64,000 nt of DNA from Acidobacteriota bacterium (GTDB lineage: Bacteria; Acidobacteriota; Thermoanaerobaculia; Multivoradales; J023): assembly GCA_029263315.1 (NCBI GenBank), contig JAJCXR010000048.1, forward strand, positions 124,001 to 188,000, read 5' to 3'. Shown piece by piece: positions 1 to 11,900 of the stretch; position 1 is the stretch's first letter; each line of letters opens with the position of its first letter. Under the pieces are notes generated by a model. The model saw only the letters and a program-made list of their open reading frames with translations. It searched no databases and was not told the origin of the DNA. A program made the translations under genes and the position numbers.

Positions 1-2
1 CC

Positions 3-3000
3 GACCAGCTGAGCTGCTCCTGGACCTGTGATTTGGACGGCGAGGCCCTTTGCACCGCCGGCCCGGTGAGCGGTGATCTGCTCGACACGGTGGAGCTCCC
101 CCCCGGCGAGAGCCTGGTCTACCGCGCCACCTGTCAGCTGGCGGAGGACGCCGTCGGCACCCTGCGCAACACCGCCCATGTGCGCTTGCCGCCAGACTTC
201 CTCGATCCCGTGCCGGCCAACAACAGCGCCACCGACGAGACCCTGGTGCAGCAGGTCACCGATTTGGTGCTGCGTCTCGAGGACGGTACTGCTGAAGCGG
301 TGCCCGGCGAGCAGCTGACGTTTGTCCTTACGGTTGAGAATTTCGACAGTTTTGCCTTCTTCGGACCCGGAGGTCTGCTTTTTGTGCCCGCCACCACGGT
401 GCGCGGACTCCTGGTGCAGAGTGCGCCGCCGGAAGCCTTGAGCTGCGTCTGGACTTGCCAGCCCTCCGACGACGCCAGCTGCGATCCAGGGCCCACCGTC
501 GGCGACCTGCTGGACAGCGTCGATCTGGCCGCCGGCTCGCAAGTGGTCTACAGCGCCCGCTGCCACATCGACCCGGCGGCCCGCGGCATCCTCACCAACC
601 AGGCCGAGCTCTTGCTACCGGCGGGGGTGGTCGACCTCGACCCCTCCAACAACAGCGCCAGCGATAGCCTCCTGCTGACCCCACGGGCCGACTTGCAGCT
701 CAGCAAGAGCGATGGCATCACCCAAGCCGCCCCCGGCGGCGAGGTGACCTATCTACTGACCGCCGCCAATCCGCTGGGTCCCAGCGAAGTGCAGGGGGCC
801 CGGCTGACCGACGCCTTCGCCGCCACCCTGGACTGCCTGTGGAGTTGCCAGGGGGCTCCCGTCGACGGCGGTCGCTGCGACGCTGGCATCCACCTCGGCG
901 ATGTGGATGTGTCGGTCGATCTACCGGTTGGCAGCGCCGTCACGGTGCAAGCCGTCTGCCGCATCGCGCCGTCGGCCAGCGGCATGCTGAGCAATACCGC
1001 CCACTTGGCGCCGCCCGGCGAGGTCGACGATCCGAATCCGACCAACAACACCGCCTCGGACCTCGACACCACCCTGCTGCGGCTGTCGGATCTCTCCCTC
1101 AGTCTCAGCGACGGGCGTCTCGAAGCCACCCCCGGCGGCGGCCTCAGCTACGGGCTCTTGGCCCGCAACGACGGCCCCAGCGACCTCTTCGGCGCCACCT
1201 TGAGCGACGACTTGCCCGACACCCTGAGCTGTGCCTGGAGCTGCGGCAGCTTGGGGGGAGCCAGCTGCGACGGGTCCCTACCGGACGGCGACCTGAGCAC
1301 CCAGGTGGACTTGCCGGTGGGCAGCAGCGTCCTCTTCACCGCCCGATGCCAAATCGATGCCGACGCCAGGGGCACTTTGATCAACGGTGCCGTCCTCAGC
1401 CTGCCGGGGGATGCCGTCGATCCCGATCCCAGCAATAACCAGGCGGTGGACGACGACACCGTCTTGGTTCCCGTCGCCGATCTGGCGATCGACCTCGACA
1501 ACGGCTTCCCCCAAGTGGTGCCGGGCACCTCTGTGAGCTACACCCTGCGGCTGGATAATCTTGGACCCAGCAGCGCCGTGGGGGCCACCCTAGCAACCTC
1601 TGAGCCATTCTCCGTGGACTGCCAATGGAGCTGCCAGCCGGACGCCGGGGCCACTTGCCCGACGGCGCCCCAAGCCGGCCCCCTCGGCAACGTGGTGGAC
1701 TTGCCCGCCGGTGGCGGCGTCACCTACACCGGCCTCTGCCAAGTGGGCTCGGCGGCCCTCGGCTCCCTCGGCCTGAGCGCCCAGGTCAGCCCAGCCGGCG
1801 ATACCCAAGACCCGTATCTCGACAACAACCTCAGCGACGACACGGACCCCTTGACACCGCAGGCCGACCTATCGATTTCCAAGGACGACGGGGTCGACGA
1901 GGTGGCCCCCGGCGAAACGGTGACCTACGACCTGGTGGTCCACAACGCGGGCCCCAGCGACGCCCCAGGGGCGACGGTGAGCGATCACTTCGTCGCCTCC
2001 CTGAGCTGTGCCTGGGACTGCCTGGCCGGCCCCGGTGCTGGTTGCTCCGCCGGGCCCCAAGACGGCGATCTGTTGGACCTGGCGCATCTACCGGCCGGCG
2101 GCGGCGTCACCTACCGGGCCACTTGTCAGGTGGCCAGCGATGCCGACGGCACCCTGCTCAACCAAGCCCAGGTGACGGCGCCGCAAGGGGTGCAAGAGCT
2201 CAACCCTGGCAACAACAGCGACAGCGACCTCGACAGCTTGACGCCCCAAGCCGACCTCTGGATCAGCAAGGACGATGGCCGCAGCAGCGTCGATCCCGGC
2301 GACAGCGTCAGCTACCTCGTGGTGGTGGGCAACGACGGCCCCAGCGACGCCGCCGGGGTCACGGTGGAAGATGTGCTGCCGCCGGAGCTCAGCTGCTCCT
2401 GGTCTTGCGATACCCCGAGCAGCGGTTGCACCGCCGAGCCCCCGGACGGCGATCTGCTGGACAGCCTCGACCTGGAGGCCGGTCAGCAGGTCACCTACAC
2501 CGCCCTCTGCCGGGTGGCCGACGAGGCCAGCGGCGAGATCAGCAACGGCGTCACGGTGAGCGCCGCTGCGGGTCTCGATCCAAGCTTGATCAACAACAGC
2601 GCCAGCGATGTCAACACGGTGGGCCAAGTGGCGGACCTGTCGGTGGTGATGGCGGATGATCCCGATCCGGTGGCACCGGGGGAGATCCTGGCCTACGGCA
2701 TCGAGGTCCACAATTTCGGTCCAGCAGCGGCGCCACAGGTCCTGCTGGAAGGTCTGCTGCCCTCGCAGGTGACCTTCCTGGGGCTTGGGGACCTGGAGCC
2801 GGGCTCCCTGTTCTTCGACGGATTTGAGATCGGCGACCTGTCGCGCTGGGATAGCGCAGCATCTGCCGGCAGTGGGTCCACAGGGACGGCGAAAGAGGCG
2901 GCGATGGAGGGTGGCTCGACGACCGACGCTGGAACATCGGCGGATGTCGAATGCAGCGCCAACGACGGCCTCCTGAGCTGTCAGCTGGGGTCCCTGGCGG

Positions 3001-3257
3001 CCGACGCCAGCCGCCAAGTGGTGGTCCTGGTGCAAGTGGCGAGTGAGGCCAGCGGCGTCCTCATCCACAGTCTGACGGTCAGCGGCCCAGGGCAGGATCC
3101 GGACTCCAGCAACAATACCGCCAGCAGCCTGACCAACGTCAGCAGCGCGGCGGGGGACCTCGAGATCGTCGCCACGCCGCAAGCCATTTTGGACAAGACG
3201 CAGCAGGTCGCAGGCTCGACCTCCTATCGACCGACGGTAACGGGAGCCACCGAGTGA
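3..3257 (+). CDS. Giant DUF11-repeat secreted/surface protein (5' partial)
   Basis: The reading frame is open through the left edge, and the codons before the first in-window start candidate (TTG at 33) already encode a repeat (LSCSWTC), so the gene begins upstream. The visible 1084 residues hold about seven Ig-like DUF11 repeats of roughly 110-120 residues and a divergent terminal one. Each repeat carries an aspartate-rich strand (ADLxLSKxDG), a C-x-W-x-C motif, two further Cys, and an ending like DPxPxNNxASD. Four Cys per repeat suggests two disulfides per domain and therefore an exported location. The last repeat contains FFDGFEIGDLSRW, a motif shared with six other proteins here. The stop overlaps the GTG start of the next gene by 4 nt, so the two are translationally coupled. 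DUF11 domains are typical of large extracellular stalk or adhesin proteins; the exact role is unknown. Confidence 0.85.
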   Translation, partial: DQLSCSWTCDLDGEALCTAGPVSGDLLDTVELPPGESLVYRATCQLAEDAVGTLRNTAHVRLPPDFLDPVPANNSATDETLVQQVTDLVLRLEDGTAEAVPGEQLTFVLTVENFDSFAFFGPGGLLFVPATTVRGLLVQSAPPEALSCVWTCQPSDDASCDPGPTVGDLLDSVDLAAGSQVVYSARCHIDPAARGILTNQAELLLPAGVVDLDPSNNSASDSLLLTPRADLQLSKSDGITQAAPGGEVTYLLTAANPLGPSEVQGARLTDAFAATLDCLWSCQGAPVDGGRCDAGIHLGDVDVSVDLPVGSAVTVQAVCRIAPSASGMLSNTAHLAPPGEVDDPNPTNNTASDLDTTLLRLSDLSLSLSDGRLEATPGGGLSYGLLARNDGPSDLFGATLSDDLPDTLSCAWSCGSLGGASCDGSLPDGDLSTQVDLPVGSSVLFTARCQIDADARGTLINGAVLSLPGDAVDPDPSNNQAVDDDTVLVPVADLAIDLDNGFPQVVPGTSVSYTLRLDNLGPSSAVGATLATSEPFSVDCQWSCQPDAGATCPTAPQAGPLGNVVDLPAGGGVTYTGLCQVGSAALGSLGLSAQVSPAGDTQDPYLDNNLSDDTDPLTPQADLSISKDDGVDEVAPGETVTYDLVVHNAGPSDAPGATVSDHFVASLSCAWDCLAGPGAGCSAGPQDGDLLDLAHLPAGGGVTYRATCQVASDADGTLLNQAQVTAPQGVQELNPGNNSDSDLDSLTPQADLWISKDDGRSSVDPGDSVSYLVVVGNDGPSDAAGVTVEDVLPPELSCSWSCDTPSSGCTAEPPDGDLLDSLDLEAGQQVTYTALCRVADEASGEISNGVTVSAAAGLDPSLINNSASDVNTVGQVADLSVVMADDPDPVAPGEILAYGIEVHNFGPAAAPQVLLEGLLPSQVTFLGLGDLEPGSLFFDGFEIGDLSRWDSAASAGSGSTGTAKEAAMEGGSTTDAGTSADVECSANDGLLSCQLGSLAADASRQVVVLVQVASEASGVLIHSLTVSGPGQDPDSSNNTASSLTNVSSAAGDLEIVATPQAILDKTQQVAGSTSYRPTVTGATE

Positions 3258-6200
3258 GAGACGCAGCATACGGCACGGGATGGAGAGCTTTGTTGGTCTG
3301 CGGCCTGGGCAGCCTGCTGTGGCAGGGCGGTGCCGACGCCCAAACCACCAACCTGCGGGTGCAGCTCACCGACGGCGTGCAAGAGGCCACCCCCGGAGAG
3401 AGCTTGACCTACCAGCTCTCAGTCTTCAATGACGGCCCCGCCGACGCCTCCGGCGTCACTGTGCTGGACACCTTCCCCACCCCCCTGAGCTGTGTTTGGA
3501 CCTGCCTCGGCACCCCCGGAGCCCAATGCACCCCGGGGCAAGTTGCCGGCCCCATCCAAGACGTCTTCGACATGGCGGCCGGCTCCAGCGCCCACTACAC
3601 CGTCCACTGTGACATCGCCGCCGACGCCGCCGCCAACACCGACGGTACCCTGAGCAACACGGCGACGGTGACGGCGCCGGGCTCGGTGACCGACATCGAT
3701 CCCAACGACAACAGCGCCTCGGACCTCGACACCCTGCTGGTGCCGCGTTACGATCTGGTATTGCGCAAGAGCGACGGCCTGAGCACGGTGCGCCCCGGCG
3801 ACCTGGTCACCTACAGCATTACCGTCGACCACAGCGGCAGCAGCGACGCCATCGATGTCACGGTGCAGGACGTACCGCCCGCCGCCCTTGAGGACATCGC
3901 CTGGGATTGTCAAAGCACCAGCGGCTCCGGGTGCACCGCCAACGGCAGTGGCGACCTGCTCGATGTTGTCACCCTGCGCCGCGGCGGCCAGCTGCGCTAC
4001 CAGCTGAGCGGCACAGTTGCCAGCGACGCCAGCGGCACCTTGCACAATGTCGCCAGCCTGAGCATCCCCGACGGCGATGTCGACAGCAACAGCAGCAACG
4101 ATGCCGATGGCGACAGCACCGAGGTCGAGGTGGTGACCGACTTGAGCGTCGACCTGACCGCCTCGCCGCCGATATTCATTCCCGGGCAGGCCGTACGTTA
4201 TACCTTGGTGGTGAGCAACCGGGGCCCGGCCGACGTCGACGGCGCCCAGGTGCTGGCCGCCCAGATTCTGGAAGGTCTGCCGACGGCCCTGCTCGAGGCC
4301 ACGTGGACCTGCGTCGCCAGCCTAGGGTCCGCCTGCGCCGCCGCCGCTGGCGACGGTGACCTGGCCAGCGGTGTGGACTTGCTGGCGGGGGGCACGGCGA
4401 CCTTCCAAATCGATGGCCAGATCGATCCCGAGGCCCGGGGCACGCTCAGCAACAACGCCCAAGTGAGCCTGCCCTTCGGCGTCCTCGAGCTCGAACCCAA
4501 CGACAACCAGGCCAGTCTCAGCCGCACCCTGCAAGCGGTGGCCGCCCTCTCCTTGCACCTTGACGACGGCGTCGAGCTCGCCGTGCCCGGGCTCGACACC
4601 CGCTACGCCCTGGTGGTGAGCAACGATGGACCCAGCAGCGCCCTCGGGGTCGGGGTGGAAAGCTCGGCACCGCCGTCCTCGGACTGCCTGTGGACCTGCC
4701 AGGCCAGCGGCGGCGGCAGCTGCGACGCCGGACCGGTGAGCGGCGACCTGGCCCACAGCGTCGACCTCCCACCCGGTGCCCAGCTGACCTACGAGGGCCG
4801 CTGCGCCATCGCCTCCGACGCCATCGGTGAGCTGGTGCACAGCGCCAGCCTGGACCTCCCCGAGACGGTCGACGACCCGGATCTCGCCAACAACGCCGCC
4901 AGCGATACGGACCTGCTGACGCCCCAAGCCGACCTCGCCACCAGCAAGACCGACGGCCTCCTCAGCCTGCCCCCAGGCGGCACCACCACCTACACCATCA
5001 CGGTGCGCAACGCCAGCGGCCCAAGCCTGGCGCGGCAGGTCCTGGTGCAGGACACTTTTCCCCCCTCCCTGACCTGCACCTGGACCTGCCAGGGTAGCGG
5101 CGGCGGCATTTGCAACCCCGGTCAAGTGGCCGGCAATATCGACGACAGCGTCCACCTGCCGGTCGGTGGGCGGGTCGACTATACGGCCCAATGCCGGCTG
5201 GCCTCCGATGCCGTCGGCAGCTTGATCAATTCGGTGACGGCCACGGCCCCCGCCGGGTTGCTCGACACCAACCTGAGCAACAACAGCGCCCTCGACAGCA
5301 CCGACATCGACGCCGTGGTGGACCTGGCCATCGAGCTCAGCGACGGCGTCGTCGAAGCGACCCCGGGCGACAGCCTGACTTACACCCTGGTGGTGGACAA
5401 CCTGGGTACCTCCGACGCCCCAGGGGCCACCGTGCGGGACACCTTCCCCGCCGCCCTGAGCTGCCTCTGGGGCTGCGTCGCCAGCCTCGGCGGCGTCTGC
5501 ACCGCCGGCCAGGTGAGCGGTCACCTGGACGATACGGTGCATTTGCCGGCCGGCGGCCAGCTGCTTTACACCGCCCACTGCGACATCGCCGCCGATGCCC
5601 GCGGCGTCCTGAGCAACCGGGCCAGCGTCGAGCCCCCGGCGGGGGTGGTCGATCTGCAAACGGGCAACAATGACGCCTCCGACTTGGACACCCAGCTGCG
5701 TCCACGGGCCGATCTGGCGATCAGCAAGAGCGATGGTTTGGTGGCCACTGGGCCCGGCGGCAGCCTGACCTACACCGTCTCGGCGAGCAATCTGGTGGGA
5801 CCCAGCGACGCCGTCGACGCCACGGTGAGCGACCTGCTGCCCGCCCCCTTGGCCTGCACTTGGAGCTGTGCCGCCAGCGGTGGCGCCACCTGCAGCGCCA
5901 ATCCACCGGCCGGCGATTTGACTGATCTGGTGCAGCTGCCGGTGGGCAGCTTGGTGACCTATAACGGCCAATGCGATATCGCCGTCGACGCCGCCGCCGG
6001 CACCTTGAGCAATACCGCCACCGTCAGCCCTGACCACGGCACCTTCGACCCTGACCTCGACAACAACAGCGCCACCGATACCACCACCTTGGTGGCGGCG
6101 GTGGACCTCAGCCTGGGGCTGGACGACGACGGCTCCGAGCCGGTGGCCGGCGGCGAGGTGACCTACCGGATCTCGGTGCTGAATCTGCCGCCGTCGATAC

Positions 6201-8962
6201 CCTTGGCCAATCCGTGGGTTGCCGGTTTCTTGCCCATCGCCGACGCCGTCGATGTGGTGGGCGCCACGGTGCAGGATGTCTTCGCCCCCGACCTCACTTG
6301 CCTCTGGACCTGCAGCGGCAGCGCTGGCGGCGTGTGTACCTCCAGCGGCGACGGGGATATCGTCGACACGGTGGACTTGCCGGTCGGCAGCGGCCTGCTC
6401 TACGACATCGACTGCCGGTTGGCCGCCGACGCCAGCGGGACGCTGAGCAATACGGCGACGGTCACGCCGCCCCTGGGTCTAGATGACTCGGCGCCGGAGA
6501 ACAACACGGCGACCCTCCAGGCGACGATCGATCAGCGGGCGGATCTGGTGCTCAGCAAGAGCGACGGCACGACCACCGCCACCCCCGGCGGCAGCGTCAC
6601 CTACACGCTGGTGGCGACCAACCCGCAGGGCCCGAGCGATGTCATGGACGCCCAAGTGGTGGACTTCTTCGCCCCCGAGCTGACCTGTCTGTGGAGCTGC
6701 CAGGCCAGCGACGGCGCCAGTTGCAGCGCCGGACAGGTGGCCGGCGACATCCAGGACAGCCTCGACTTGCCGGTGGGCTCTCAGGTCACTTACTCGGCGG
6801 TTTGCGCCATCGATGCCGGGGCCCGTGACAGCTTGAGCAATACGGCCGACCTGTTGCTGCCCAGCGGCGTCGTCGAGCTCGACGACAGCAACAATCGCGC
6901 CTCCGACTTGGACACCGTGCTGGTGCCCTCGGCGGACTTGGCCGTCCACGTCGACGATGGCCTCAGCCAAGCGGTGCCAGGCACCTCCCTGACCTACACC
7001 CTGACGGTGTCCAACGCCGGTCCCAGCGCCGTCGACGGGGCGATCTTGCAGGACATCTTCCCCGAAGGTCTGTCCTGCCTGTGGAGTTGCACCCCGGGTG
7101 CCGGATCCTCGTGCACCCCCGGGCAAGTGGCGGGGGATCTCCTCGATACCCTCTCCCTGCCGGTGGCGGGCCAGGTCACCTACTCGGCGGTCTGCGACAT
7201 CGCCGCCGATCGGGTGGGCACCTTGAGCAACACGGCCCAGGTCACTCTGGCGGCCCCCGGCCCGGATCCCAACCCGAACAACAACCAAGCGACGGACGGC
7301 GACACCCTGCTCCGCCCCACCGCCGATCTGAGCTTGAGCAAGGACGACGGCGTCGAGGTTGCCCATCCCGGCGACACGGTGACCTACGACTTGACGGTAC
7401 GCAACGAGGCCGGGCCCAGTGCCCTGTCGCAGGTCCACATCGCCGATGTGCTGACCAGCAATTTTGCAACCTGCTCTTGGAGCTGCCTGGCAGCGGGTGG
7501 CGGCGCTTGTGGCGCCGGCCTGCCGTCGGGGGATTTGTCGGATCTCATGAGCCTGCCGGTGGGTGGCCAAATCGTCTACAGCGGATGGTGCCAGATCGCT
7601 GACCGAGCCAGCGGCGCCCTCTTCAATAGCGCCCATTTGACCTTGCCCGACGGCAGCCACGACCCCGATCTCAACAACAACAGCGCCGCCGATGTCGACA
7701 CCTTGGTATCCCTGGTGGATTTGCAACTGGACCTCGAGGACGGTCGAGCCGAGGCTCTGGCGGGCGACAGCACCCTCTACACTTTGGAAATCGGCAATCG
7801 GGGACCCAGCCCGGCCCTGGGTGCCAGCGTCGCCCTGCCGGTGCCGAGCAGCCTCAGCTGCCGGTGGACCTGCCAAGCCGGTGCCGGCGGTCAGTGCACC
7901 GCGGGACCGGTGGAGGGTCCGTTGCTCGACAACTTCGACCTCGCCGCCGACGCCAACGTGGTCTACAGCGGGGACTGCGACATCGCCCCCGGAGCCACCG
8001 AGCCGCTGCAGCTCAGCGCCACGGCGACGCCCGCGGTCGGTAGCCAGGAGGCCAACGCCGACGACAACAGCGATGACGACCACACCGATCTACAGGTACA
8101 GGCCGATCTGGTGATCGGCAACAGCGATGGCCAGGACAGCGCCCTGCCCGGCGAAGATATCGTCTACGCCATCAGCCTGCGCAACGACGGTCCCAGCGAC
8201 GCCGCGTCCGCCGTGGTGGAGAGCCTCTTCCCCAGCCTTCTGAGCTGTGTGTGGAGTTGCTCCCCCGAGGCCGGAGCCAGCTGCCAGGAGACGCAGCAGG
8301 TCGGCGACTTGAGCGACAACGCCAGCCTGGCGCCGGGCAGCAGCGTGCTCTACTCCGCCGTCTGCCGGATCGACGACAACGCCGTCGGCGAGGTGGAGAC
8401 CCTCGCCAGCGTGGACTTGGCCAGCGGCCTGGACCCTGACCTCGATACCAATCGGGCCAGCGACGTCACCCTGCTCGGCGACTTCGCCGACCTGTCCCTC
8501 AGTCTGCTGGACGCACCCGATCCGGTGGCCCCCGGAGAGCTGCTGCTCTACAGCACCCAGGTGACCAATGCCGGTCCGGTGCGGGACGCTGCGGTGCAGG
8601 TCACCCTGCAGCTGCCGAGCCAGGTAAGCTTTGTCACCGCCTTCCTCGGCGAGCCGGGGGGTCTTTTCGCCGACGGCTTCGAGTCGGGCGATCTCAGCGC
8701 CTGGCAAGGGGACGGGCTCGACGGAGCCAAGGGCTTCGACGGCGCCGACCCCTGTGCGCTGGCGGGCACTACCTTGGTCTGCGATCTCGGTCCGTTGAAC
8801 GCTTCCGGGACGGTGGGCTTGGTGGTGGTGGTGGAAGTGGCCGCTGGCAACGGCGCGACTCTGCTGGCCACCGCCACGGTGCAAGGGGCGGGCACCGATG
8901 TCGATTCGAGCAATAACAGCGCGGCGCAGATCACCTCCGTCGGGGCGGAGCTGCAACCATGA
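3254..8962 (+). CDS. Giant DUF11-repeat secreted protein (1902 aa)
   Basis: The gene starts at GTG 3254, inside the GTGA overlap with the previous stop. It begins with a signal peptide: an Arg, a hydrophobic core around ALLVCGLGSLLW, and a likely cleavage after GGADA. About thirteen DUF11-type Ig-like repeats follow. Most have the C-x-W-x-C signature; an early repeat lacks the first Cys (DIAWDC). A terminal repeat is interrupted by FADGFESGDLSAW. No LPXTG, autotransporter or obvious membrane anchor is visible at the C-terminus. The stop overlaps the next ATG (ATGA). The three adjacent paralogues probably arose by duplication and form rod-like extracellular proteins, possibly adhesins or sheath components. 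This is inferred from the domain family; no binding partner can be read from the sequence. Confidence 0.88.
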   Translation: MRDAAYGTGWRALLVCGLGSLLWQGGADAQTTNLRVQLTDGVQEATPGESLTYQLSVFNDGPADASGVTVLDTFPTPLSCVWTCLGTPGAQCTPGQVAGPIQDVFDMAAGSSAHYTVHCDIAADAAANTDGTLSNTATVTAPGSVTDIDPNDNSASDLDTLLVPRYDLVLRKSDGLSTVRPGDLVTYSITVDHSGSSDAIDVTVQDVPPAALEDIAWDCQSTSGSGCTANGSGDLLDVVTLRRGGQLRYQLSGTVASDASGTLHNVASLSIPDGDVDSNSSNDADGDSTEVEVVTDLSVDLTASPPIFIPGQAVRYTLVVSNRGPADVDGAQVLAAQILEGLPTALLEATWTCVASLGSACAAAAGDGDLASGVDLLAGGTATFQIDGQIDPEARGTLSNNAQVSLPFGVLELEPNDNQASLSRTLQAVAALSLHLDDGVELAVPGLDTRYALVVSNDGPSSALGVGVESSAPPSSDCLWTCQASGGGSCDAGPVSGDLAHSVDLPPGAQLTYEGRCAIASDAIGELVHSASLDLPETVDDPDLANNAASDTDLLTPQADLATSKTDGLLSLPPGGTTTYTITVRNASGPSLARQVLVQDTFPPSLTCTWTCQGSGGGICNPGQVAGNIDDSVHLPVGGRVDYTAQCRLASDAVGSLINSVTATAPAGLLDTNLSNNSALDSTDIDAVVDLAIELSDGVVEATPGDSLTYTLVVDNLGTSDAPGATVRDTFPAALSCLWGCVASLGGVCTAGQVSGHLDDTVHLPAGGQLLYTAHCDIAADARGVLSNRASVEPPAGVVDLQTGNNDASDLDTQLRPRADLAISKSDGLVATGPGGSLTYTVSASNLVGPSDAVDATVSDLLPAPLACTWSCAASGGATCSANPPAGDLTDLVQLPVGSLVTYNGQCDIAVDAAAGTLSNTATVSPDHGTFDPDLDNNSATDTTTLVAAVDLSLGLDDDGSEPVAGGEVTYRISVLNLPPSIPLANPWVAGFLPIADAVDVVGATVQDVFAPDLTCLWTCSGSAGGVCTSSGDGDIVDTVDLPVGSGLLYDIDCRLAADASGTLSNTATVTPPLGLDDSAPENNTATLQATIDQRADLVLSKSDGTTTATPGGSVTYTLVATNPQGPSDVMDAQVVDFFAPELTCLWSCQASDGASCSAGQVAGDIQDSLDLPVGSQVTYSAVCAIDAGARDSLSNTADLLLPSGVVELDDSNNRASDLDTVLVPSADLAVHVDDGLSQAVPGTSLTYTLTVSNAGPSAVDGAILQDIFPEGLSCLWSCTPGAGSSCTPGQVAGDLLDTLSLPVAGQVTYSAVCDIAADRVGTLSNTAQVTLAAPGPDPNPNNNQATDGDTLLRPTADLSLSKDDGVEVAHPGDTVTYDLTVRNEAGPSALSQVHIADVLTSNFATCSWSCLAAGGGACGAGLPSGDLSDLMSLPVGGQIVYSGWCQIADRASGALFNSAHLTLPDGSHDPDLNNNSAADVDTLVSLVDLQLDLEDGRAEALAGDSTLYTLEIGNRGPSPALGASVALPVPSSLSCRWTCQAGAGGQCTAGPVEGPLLDNFDLAADANVVYSGDCDIAPGATEPLQLSATATPAVGSQEANADDNSDDDHTDLQVQADLVIGNSDGQDSALPGEDIVYAISLRNDGPSDAASAVVESLFPSLLSCVWSCSPEAGASCQETQQVGDLSDNASLAPGSSVLYSAVCRIDDNAVGEVETLASVDLASGLDPDLDTNRASDVTLLGDFADLSLSLLDAPDPVAPGELLLYSTQVTNAGPVRDAAVQVTLQLPSQVSFVTAFLGEPGGLFADGFESGDLSAWQGDGLDGAKGFDGADPCALAGTTLVCDLGPLNASGTVGLVVVVEVAAGNGATLLATATVQGAGTDVDSSNNSAAQITSVGAELQP

Positions 8963-11900
8963 GATGGGTCGGTTGGGGTCACGTCCTATGGGGCCTCATT
9001 TGGCTCTTCCTCGCCCCTCCGCTGCTGGCGGCCAGCGCCGACCTGGCGGTGAGCAAAAGCGACGGCCGCAGCCTCGTCGCCCAAGGGGAGACTTTGACCT
9101 ACACCGTCATCGTCTCCAATTTGGGGCCCGATGCCGCCTTGGGGGCCGCCGTGGCGGACACGCTGCCGGCCGATCTCGAGGCGGTGGCCTGGAGCTGTAG
9201 CGCCAGCCCCGGCTCCAGCTGCCCAGCCTCGGGGACGGGCCACCTGGCGGCCGACGTCGATTTGCCGGCCGGCGGTAGCGTCACCTTCAGCCTGACCGGA
9301 ACCGTCGCCGCCGACGCCGACGGAACCTTGACCAATAGCGCCACGGTGCTCAGCCCCGGCGGCGTCGGCGACCCGGACTCCAGCAACAACAGCGCCAGCG
9401 ACAGCACCACTGTGACCCCCTTGGTGAACCTCTTCGTCGACCTCGACGACGGCCGCGACGCCGCCGTGCCGGGGCTCGATGTCAGCTATCAATTGGTGGT
9501 CGGAAATGCCGGGCCGCGCCGCGCCGACGATGCTCAGCTCAGCGCCACCTTTCCCCCCGGCACCAGCTGTGCCTGGCAATGCGTCCCCTCCGGGGGCGCC
9601 AGCTGTGGCGCCTCCAGCGGCGTTGGCGATCTGCTACAAACGGTGCAGCTGCCGACCGCCGCCCGCCTCACCTACGGCGTCGATTGCCAGATCCCCAGCC
9701 ATGCCCTGGCCCCTTTGTTGAGCACCGCGCAGATCACCGCCGGAGCCACCTCGACGGAGCTCGAGCTGGCCGACAACACAGCCAGCGACGCCACCCAGCT
9801 GACGCCGGTGGCCGATGTCGCCGTCCTGGTCAGCGACGGCCGTACCAGTGCCGTGCCCGGAGCCGACAACCTCACCTACACCGTGACGGTCAGCAACGGC
9901 GGCCCCAGCGACGCTGCCAGCGTCGTGGTGCAGGACGATTTTCCGCAGGTCCTCGGGGACCTGCCGTGGACCTGTCTGGCTAGCGGGGGTGCGAGCTGTA
10001 GCGCCGCCGGCAATGGTGATCTACTGGAAACGGTCTCCCTCCCCGCCGGCACCTCGGTGAGGTATTTCGCCAACGCCAGCTTGCCCAGCCACTTGCAGGG
10101 CAGCCTGAGTAACAGCGCCACGGTCACGCCGCCCAACAGCGTCAGCGACCCAAACGAGGTCAACAACCAGGCCAACGATCTAACCCAGCTGACGCCGCGG
10201 GTGGATTTGCGCCTCGACAAGACCGACAACACCACCAGCGCCGCCCCCGGCGGCACCACCACCTATGTGGTCGAGGTACAGAATGTTGGGCCCAGCGACG
10301 CCCCCCTGAGCGTCGTTTCGGATCCCTTGCCGTCGGTCCTGAGCTGCGGTTGGACCTGCCTGCCGAGCCCGGGAGCCACCTGCCAGAGCAGCGGCAGCGG
10401 TAGCTTGACGCAGCTGGCGAACCTGCCCCGCGGCACCCGGGTCACCTATGAGCTGAGCTGCGACATCGACCCGGCGGCCGACGGCGTCTTGAGCAACACC
10501 GCCCAGGCGACTCCGGCCCAGGGCATCGACGAGCTCAACGTCGCCGACAACGGCGCCACCGACTTGACGACGCTGGAGGCCACCGCCGACCTGCGCCTGC
10601 AACTGGACGATCAACGGTTGGCGGCCATCCCCGGTGACAGCCTGAGCTACACCCTCGAAGTCTTCAACGCCGGGCCCAGCGCGGTACCCGCCGCGCAAGT
10701 CAGCGATGCCTTCCCCCCAGAGCTCAGCTGTCGGTGGAGCTGCGTCGGCAGCGAAGGTGGGCAATGCACCAGCGGTCAGATCATCGGCGACATCGCCGAC
10801 ACCGCCGTCCTGCCGCCGGCCGCCACAGTCACCTACACCGCCCAATGCGACATCGCCAGCGACGCCACAGGCACCTTGCTCAACAGCGCTTCGGTGACCT
10901 CGGCGGCGGTCGACCCTTTCCCCGGCGACAATAGTGCCAGCGACGGCGACACGGTGCTGACGCCGCAGGTGGATTTGCAGGTCAGCAACAGCGACGGTCG
11001 GCTGACGGCGTCCCCCGGCGACAGCCTGACCTATCAGCTGGCGGTGGCCAACGTCGGCCCCAGCGATGCGGTGGGGGTGCAGGTCGACGATTTGTTTCCC
11101 GGCCAAGTGGAGTCGGTGACCTGGACCTGCCTGGCCACCGGCGGGGCACAATGTGCCGCCAGCGGCAGCGGACCCATTGGCGAGTCGGTGGCTTTGCCCG
11201 CCGCCAGCTCTGCGACCTTCACCGCCGTCGCCCAACTGCGCAGCGACGCCGCGGGCACGGTGAGCAATACCCTGCGGGCGACGGTGGCAGCGGGCACCAC
11301 CGAATTGCACAGCGCCGACAACAGCGCCACCGATACCACCGTGCTGGAAGCCGAGGCGGAGCTCAGCATCGAGCTCAGCGACGGTGTCACTAGCGCCGTC
11401 GCCGGGGGGAGCCTGACGTATCAACTCCTGGTACACAACGCCGGTCCCGCCGACGCCGACCACAGCCTGGTGACCTCAGCTCTCACCCAGCATCTGGTCA
11501 ATGTCCAGTGGACGTGCCTTGCCGCGGGCGGCGCCACCTGTGCCTCCGACGGCGACGGGCCCCTGGCTGAGAGGGTCGATCTACCGGCCGGCGGCAGCCT
11601 CACCTTCTCCCTCACCGGCAGCCTCGCCAGCCAGGCCACCGGCACCCTGAGCAGCAGCGCGACGGTGACCGCTGCCGACGGTGTGACCGATCCCCAAGGG
11701 GCCAACAACACGGCGGCGGATGTCGATACCGTCCTGCGGTCCGAGGCGGACCTGAGCCTCATGCTGGACGACGGCACCGACACCGCCATCCCCGGGTTGT
11801 CCACCGTCTACCAGTTGAGGCTCGACAACCTCGGCCCCAGCGATGCCCCCGCCAGCCGCTTGCGGATGATCTTGCCCACGGCCATCGGTTGCGGCTGGCA

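Noticed and set aside
4322..8083. Long minus-strand open frames opposite the DUF11 genes (e.g. 4322-6037 and 6479-8083)
   Set aside because: They mirror GC-rich repetitive codons of the real genes, are Gly/Ala/Val-rich with no domain, and lack ribosome binding sites.
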